A stretch of DNA of 35,874 nt from Variovorax sp. CF313 (GTDB lineage: Bacteria > Pseudomonadota > Gammaproteobacteria > Burkholderiales > Burkholderiaceae_C). The notes beneath the pieces were generated by a model. It saw only the letters and a program-made list of their open reading frames with translations. It had not been told where the DNA came from and searched no databases. This document shows, one piece after another, positions 33,147 to 35,874 of the stretch (positions are counted from its first letter, which is position 1; each line of letters starts with the position of its first letter). Both the position numbers and the translations under genes were made by a program. Location of the stretch: positions 1 to 35,874 of the forward strand of contig NZ_AKIW01000168.1 of NCBI RefSeq assembly GCF_000282635.1, read 5' to 3'.

Positions 33147-33548
33147 ATGTTCAGAACATTGCTCAAGTCCAAGATCCACCGCGCCACCGTCACCGATTGC
33201 GAACTGCACTACGAAGGCTCCTGCGCCATCGACCAGGACCTGCTCGACGCAGCCAACCTGGCCGAGAACGAGCAGGTGCACATCTGGAACATCAACAACG
33301 GCGAACGCTTCGTGACCTACGCCATTCGCGGCGAGCGCGGCAGCGGCATCATCTCGGTCAACGGCTCGGCCGCGCGCCGGGCCGCCGTCGGCGACCTGCT
33401 CATCATTGCGGCCTTCGGCCTTGTGCCCGAAGAGCGCGTGGCCGGGTACCTGCCGAAGCTGGTTTTCGTGGACGGCGCCAACCGCATCAAGGAAGAGCGC
33501 GCGCACATTCCGGTGCAGGCCGCCTCCGGCGAGCCCGTGCCGGCCTGA
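33147..33548 (+). CDS. panD: Aspartate 1-decarboxylase precursor PanD
   Basis: The 133-residue proenzyme makes beta-alanine from aspartate for pantothenate and coenzyme A. It begins MFRTLLKSKIHRATVTDCELHYEGS, a near-perfect family start; the chain cuts itself between G24 and S25 and the serine becomes the pyruvoyl group. NNGERFVTYAI (with the conserved Tyr) and GSGIISVNGSAARRAAVGDLLIIAAF are the other family blocks. Length and motifs are normal. It is transcribed alone, divergent from the receiver gene across 179 bases; a TAGACT at 33101-33106 could be its -10 box. Pantothenate genes panB and panC are not in the window. Confidence 0.96.
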   Translation: MFRTLLKSKIHRATVTDCELHYEGSCAIDQDLLDAANLAENEQVHIWNINNGERFVTYAIRGERGSGIISVNGSAARRAAVGDLLIIAAFGLVPEERVAGYLPKLVFVDGANRIKEERAHIPVQAASGEPVPA

Positions 33549-34058
33549 GCGCCTGAGGCTGCTGCAGCCTTTCACGCCTCCTTTCACATCCTCCAGCCGC
33601 AGCGCCCTCGTGCAGGCGCTGCCCTGCATCACGCCGGCTGGCTCGTCAACGTCGCGTTCGAATTCGATGCCGCGCACGGTGCCGCGCGGGTGCCGGCCGA
33701 ACTCGGTGCGGCCACCAGCAAGGGCTGCGTTCACTTCGCCGACTGGCAGGCCTGCGGCGACGACGGCCACGGTCACGACCGGCAACTACATGGCTGCGCG
33801 GCAGCGCGTGAAAAAGACTGGGTGAGAAGCCAGGGCGCTTGCCCGCCCGGCGTCAACGCGACCACACGCCCACGCGTACGGATGCTCGGCAGGACAAAAG
33901 TACCAGGCTTTTCAAAGTCGTCCCGGTACTTATCGCTCATGAGGGAAAGGACATTCCTTCCATGTGCTCGCGCCGCTGGCGCCATCTAATTTGCAAACAA
34001 GCAAACGCAGCGTCGAGACAGGTACGCGCCGGCCTTTCGGCGCTCACAAAGGAAGCAC
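33549..34058. other. 510-base stretch without a convincing gene, leader of the RTX/VCBS gene
   Basis: Both strands have open frames (for example 33690-33989 +), but none has a good ribosome binding site, and translations are Arg/Ala-rich without recognisable motifs. A small stem AGGCTG/CAGCCT (33556-33570) right after panD may be a weak terminator. The stretch 33640-33825 reads on the plus strand as a plausible protein piece (VNVAFEFDAAHGAARVPAEL), which might be a degraded coding remnant, but I cannot assign a family. Base composition falls in GC from about 33890 to 34010, as expected for a promoter region of the following large gene. Confidence 0.5.
33898..33931. promoter_or_regulatory. Inverted repeat upstream of the RTX/VCBS gene
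   Basis: AAGTACCAGG (33898-33907) and CCCGGTACTT (33922-33931) are reverse complements with one mismatch, 14 bases apart, in an AT-richer patch 128 bases before the ATG at 34059. It may be a regulator-binding site or an RNA hairpin in the leader; no regulator can be named. Confidence 0.45.
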
Positions 34059-35874
34059 ATGACCGCGATCACCGGCTCCAACGGCAACGACCTTCTCACC
34101 GGCACGGCCGGCAACGACACCATCAACAGCGGCAACGGGGACGACACGGTCAACGGCGGAGCCGGGAGCGATTCGTTGAATGGTGGCGCGGGAGACGACA
34201 CGCTCGACGGTGGCAGCGGCAGCGACCAGCTCAATGGAGGATCGGGGAACGACACCCTGATCTACAACGTCAGCGAGAACGCCGCGGTCGGCACCAAAGA
34301 CGTGTACACGGGCGGGGCGGGCGTCGACACGCTCCTGCTCCAGTTCACGCGGGCGCAGTGGCTGGACTCTGCCACCCAGACGCAGATTGCCGCCTACCTG
34401 GCCCATCTTGCGGCAGTGACCAATGCCAGGACCGGCGAGGTTTCCAATGGTTCGGCCAGCGATTTCGTTTTCAGCTTCGGGTCGTCCACGCTGACCGTCC
34501 AGATGACCGAAGCCCTGAGAATCCTTGTGGACGGGATCGAGCTGAATCCGGCCAACGAAGCGGTAAGGGCGCTCGGCGATGCGGCCGTGACGACCGAAGA
34601 CGGTCCGGGCGTACAGATCCATGTGCTGCAGAACGACCTTGTCCCTGACCTGGTCAGGAGCTTGACGCTGGCCTCGGCTCCAGCCCACGGAACGGCCACA
34701 CTCGTTCAGCCGGCGATGGGCGATCCATCGACCTGGTATTTCCAGTACCAGCCCCATGCGGCCGATTTCCAGTACCTGGCAGCGGGCGAGACCGCAACCG
34801 ACACCTTCAACTACCAGGTGACAGACGCCGATGGTGGGACGGGATTGGCCACGGCGACCATCACCATCACCGGCACCAACGATGGCCCGGTGATCACAGC
34901 CCAGGACCTGGTGGGTGCGGTGAGCGAGCAGATCGCGCCGTCGGGCACGCTGAGCGACAGCGGTGTCATCGGCTTCAGCGACCTGGACCTGAGCGACGTG
35001 CACCTGGTGAGCGCCACCGGCACGCCGGTCGGCAGCGTGCTGGGGAGCCTGACGGCGGTCAAGAACGTCGACACCACGGGGACCGGCACGGGCGGCCAGC
35101 TCACCTGGACCTACACCGTGGACGCCTCGGCTGTCGAGTACCTGGCCGCGGGCCAGACCCGGGTCGAGAGCTTCACCATCACAGTGAACGACCAGCACGG
35201 CGGCATCGTCACCCGGCAGATCGACGTGACCATCACCGGCACCAACGACGCGCCGACGATCGGCACGGCCGATGCCGCTGCGGCGGTGACCGAGGATGCG
35301 GCGACACCGACCCTGAGCGACAGCGGCACGATCACCTTCGACGACGTGGACCTGAGCGATGCGCACAGCGTCAGCGTGGCGGCCGGTTCAGGCAACACGC
35401 TGGGCGGGGTGTTGACGGCCGGCGTCAGCGATGCGGCCACGGGCGCGGGTGACGGCACGGTGAGCTGGAACTACAGCGTTGCCAACGCGGCCACGCAATA
35501 TCTGGCCCAGGGCCAGACTGTGACGGAAACCTTCACCGTCACCATCAACGATGGCCACGGCGGCACGGTCAATCAGCAGATCACCGTGACGGTGACCGGG
35601 ACCAATGACGTGCCGGTGATTGGTGGTGTGGCCAGCGGGGCGGTGACCGAGGATGCCTCGACGCCGAACCTGAGCACCAGCGGCGCGCTGACGATTGCCG
35701 ATGTCGACCAGGGGCAGTCCAGCTTCGCAGCCCAGGCTGGCACGGCCGGCAGCCATGGTTACGGCAGTTTCACGCTAGCGGCGAATGGCAGCTGGACCTA
35801 CACGGCCAACAATGGCCAGGCGGCAATCCAACAGCTTGGCGCAGGTCAAACGATCAGCGACAGCTTCACTGCAG
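34059..35874 (+). CDS. Large RTX/VCBS-repeat surface or secreted protein, N-terminal part (partial)
   Basis: ATG at 34059 follows AAAGGAAG and opens a frame that is still open at the window end, 605 codons later. Residues 5-70 are glycine/aspartate nonapeptides of the hemolysin type (GSNGNDLLTG, GGAGSDSLNG, GGAGDDTLDG, GGSGNDTLIY), which bind Ca2+. Residues 75-170 are a unique region. From about 175 come VCBS/cadherin-like units ending in TITGTNDGPV, TITGTNDAPT and TVTGTNDVPV, about 120 residues each. Such proteins are giant adhesins or biofilm matrix proteins secreted by type I systems, with the secretion signal at the far C-terminus. Having the RTX block at the very N-terminus is less common. 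Its secretion genes would be expected downstream. Confidence 0.9.
   Translation, partial: MTAITGSNGNDLLTGTAGNDTINSGNGDDTVNGGAGSDSLNGGAGDDTLDGGSGSDQLNGGSGNDTLIYNVSENAAVGTKDVYTGGAGVDTLLLQFTRAQWLDSATQTQIAAYLAHLAAVTNARTGEVSNGSASDFVFSFGSSTLTVQMTEALRILVDGIELNPANEAVRALGDAAVTTEDGPGVQIHVLQNDLVPDLVRSLTLASAPAHGTATLVQPAMGDPSTWYFQYQPHAADFQYLAAGETATDTFNYQVTDADGGTGLATATITITGTNDGPVITAQDLVGAVSEQIAPSGTLSDSGVIGFSDLDLSDVHLVSATGTPVGSVLGSLTAVKNVDTTGTGTGGQLTWTYTVDASAVEYLAAGQTRVESFTITVNDQHGGIVTRQIDVTITGTNDAPTIGTADAAAAVTEDAATPTLSDSGTITFDDVDLSDAHSVSVAAGSGNTLGGVLTAGVSDAATGAGDGTVSWNYSVANAATQYLAQGQTVTETFTVTINDGHGGTVNQQITVTVTGTNDVPVIGGVASGAVTEDASTPNLSTSGALTIADVDQGQSSFAAQAGTAGSHGYGSFTLAANGSWTYTANNGQAAIQQLGAGQTISDSFTA
34869..35874 (+). 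repeat. Tandem VCBS-type coding repeats of about 360 bases
   Basis: The sequence encoding TGTND begins at 34869, 35235 and 35595, so the spacing is 366 and then 360 bases (122 and 120 residues). Each unit has the same order: TGTND, a short linker, VTED or VSEQ, LSDSG, a (S/D)DLDLSD-like block, a variable core, YLAxGQT, SFT/TFTVTVND, HGG, then the next TGTND. The third unit is cut by the window edge and its middle (ADVDQGQSS, GSFTLAANGSWTY) differs, matching the VCBS consensus more closely than the first two. Confidence 0.88.

Noticed and set aside
33138..33785. A 215-codon minus-strand frame opposite panD and beyond
   Set aside because: It covers the well-conserved panD gene in antisense and shows no motif; the part beyond panD alone is not convincing.

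Overview
The window is a GC-rich, densely coded bacterial chromosome segment. Its gene content points to a betaproteobacterium of the Burkholderiales, probably Comamonadaceae and plausibly Variovorax-like. The clues are two Bug/TctC tripartite tricarboxylate binding proteins, a YbaL-type antiporter, a CobN/ChlI/ChlD-type cobaltochelatase set, many LysR regulators, and an RTX/VCBS adhesin start. The genus is an inference from gene content; there is no rRNA or other marker in the window.

Region 1 (1-2830): the 3' end of dctA, a complete ybaL-type K+/H+ antiporter, and two small unknown genes that face away from each other.

Region 2 (2860-14541, all +): the main system. A complete cobalamin riboswitch precedes seven same-strand genes: a siderophore-type TonB receptor, a PepSY membrane protein, a CbiM-like S component without its ATPase partners, CobW, CobN, a BchI/ChlI-like AAA+ ATPase and a VWA-only ChlD-like protein. 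Read together they look like a B12-repressed route that takes cobalt (or a cobalt chelate) across the outer membrane, releases or reduces it in the periplasm, imports it, and delivers it to cobaltochelatase for corrin metallation.

Region 3 (14511-18204, all -): a promoter drives a 20-codon ORF with a strong ribosome binding site, then a double-GNAT protein, a RIO kinase, a cobalamin-type periplasmic binding protein and a SET-domain methyltransferase. The last gene overlaps the end of region 2 tail to tail.

Region 4 (18260-24670): a remnant of a probable MocR-type regulator, a DUF427 protein, a Bug receptor with a FABP/nitrobindin-like protein, and a LysR gene divergent from an operon of AtuA-family protein, AtuA C-terminal-like small protein and a second Bug receptor.

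Region 5 (24819-28035): the first codons of a chromate transporter gene broken and joined to an MFS transporter, then a flavodoxin-fold NAD(P)H oxidoreductase divergent from its probable LysR regulator.

Region 6 (28048-33548): a 7TM-type sensor kinase, an Lrp/AsnC regulator divergent from an acetolactate-synthase-like large subunit, a stand-alone receiver protein, and panD.

Region 7 (33549-35874): about 500 bases without a convincing gene, then the 5' end of a large RTX/VCBS-repeat surface or secreted protein that runs off the window.
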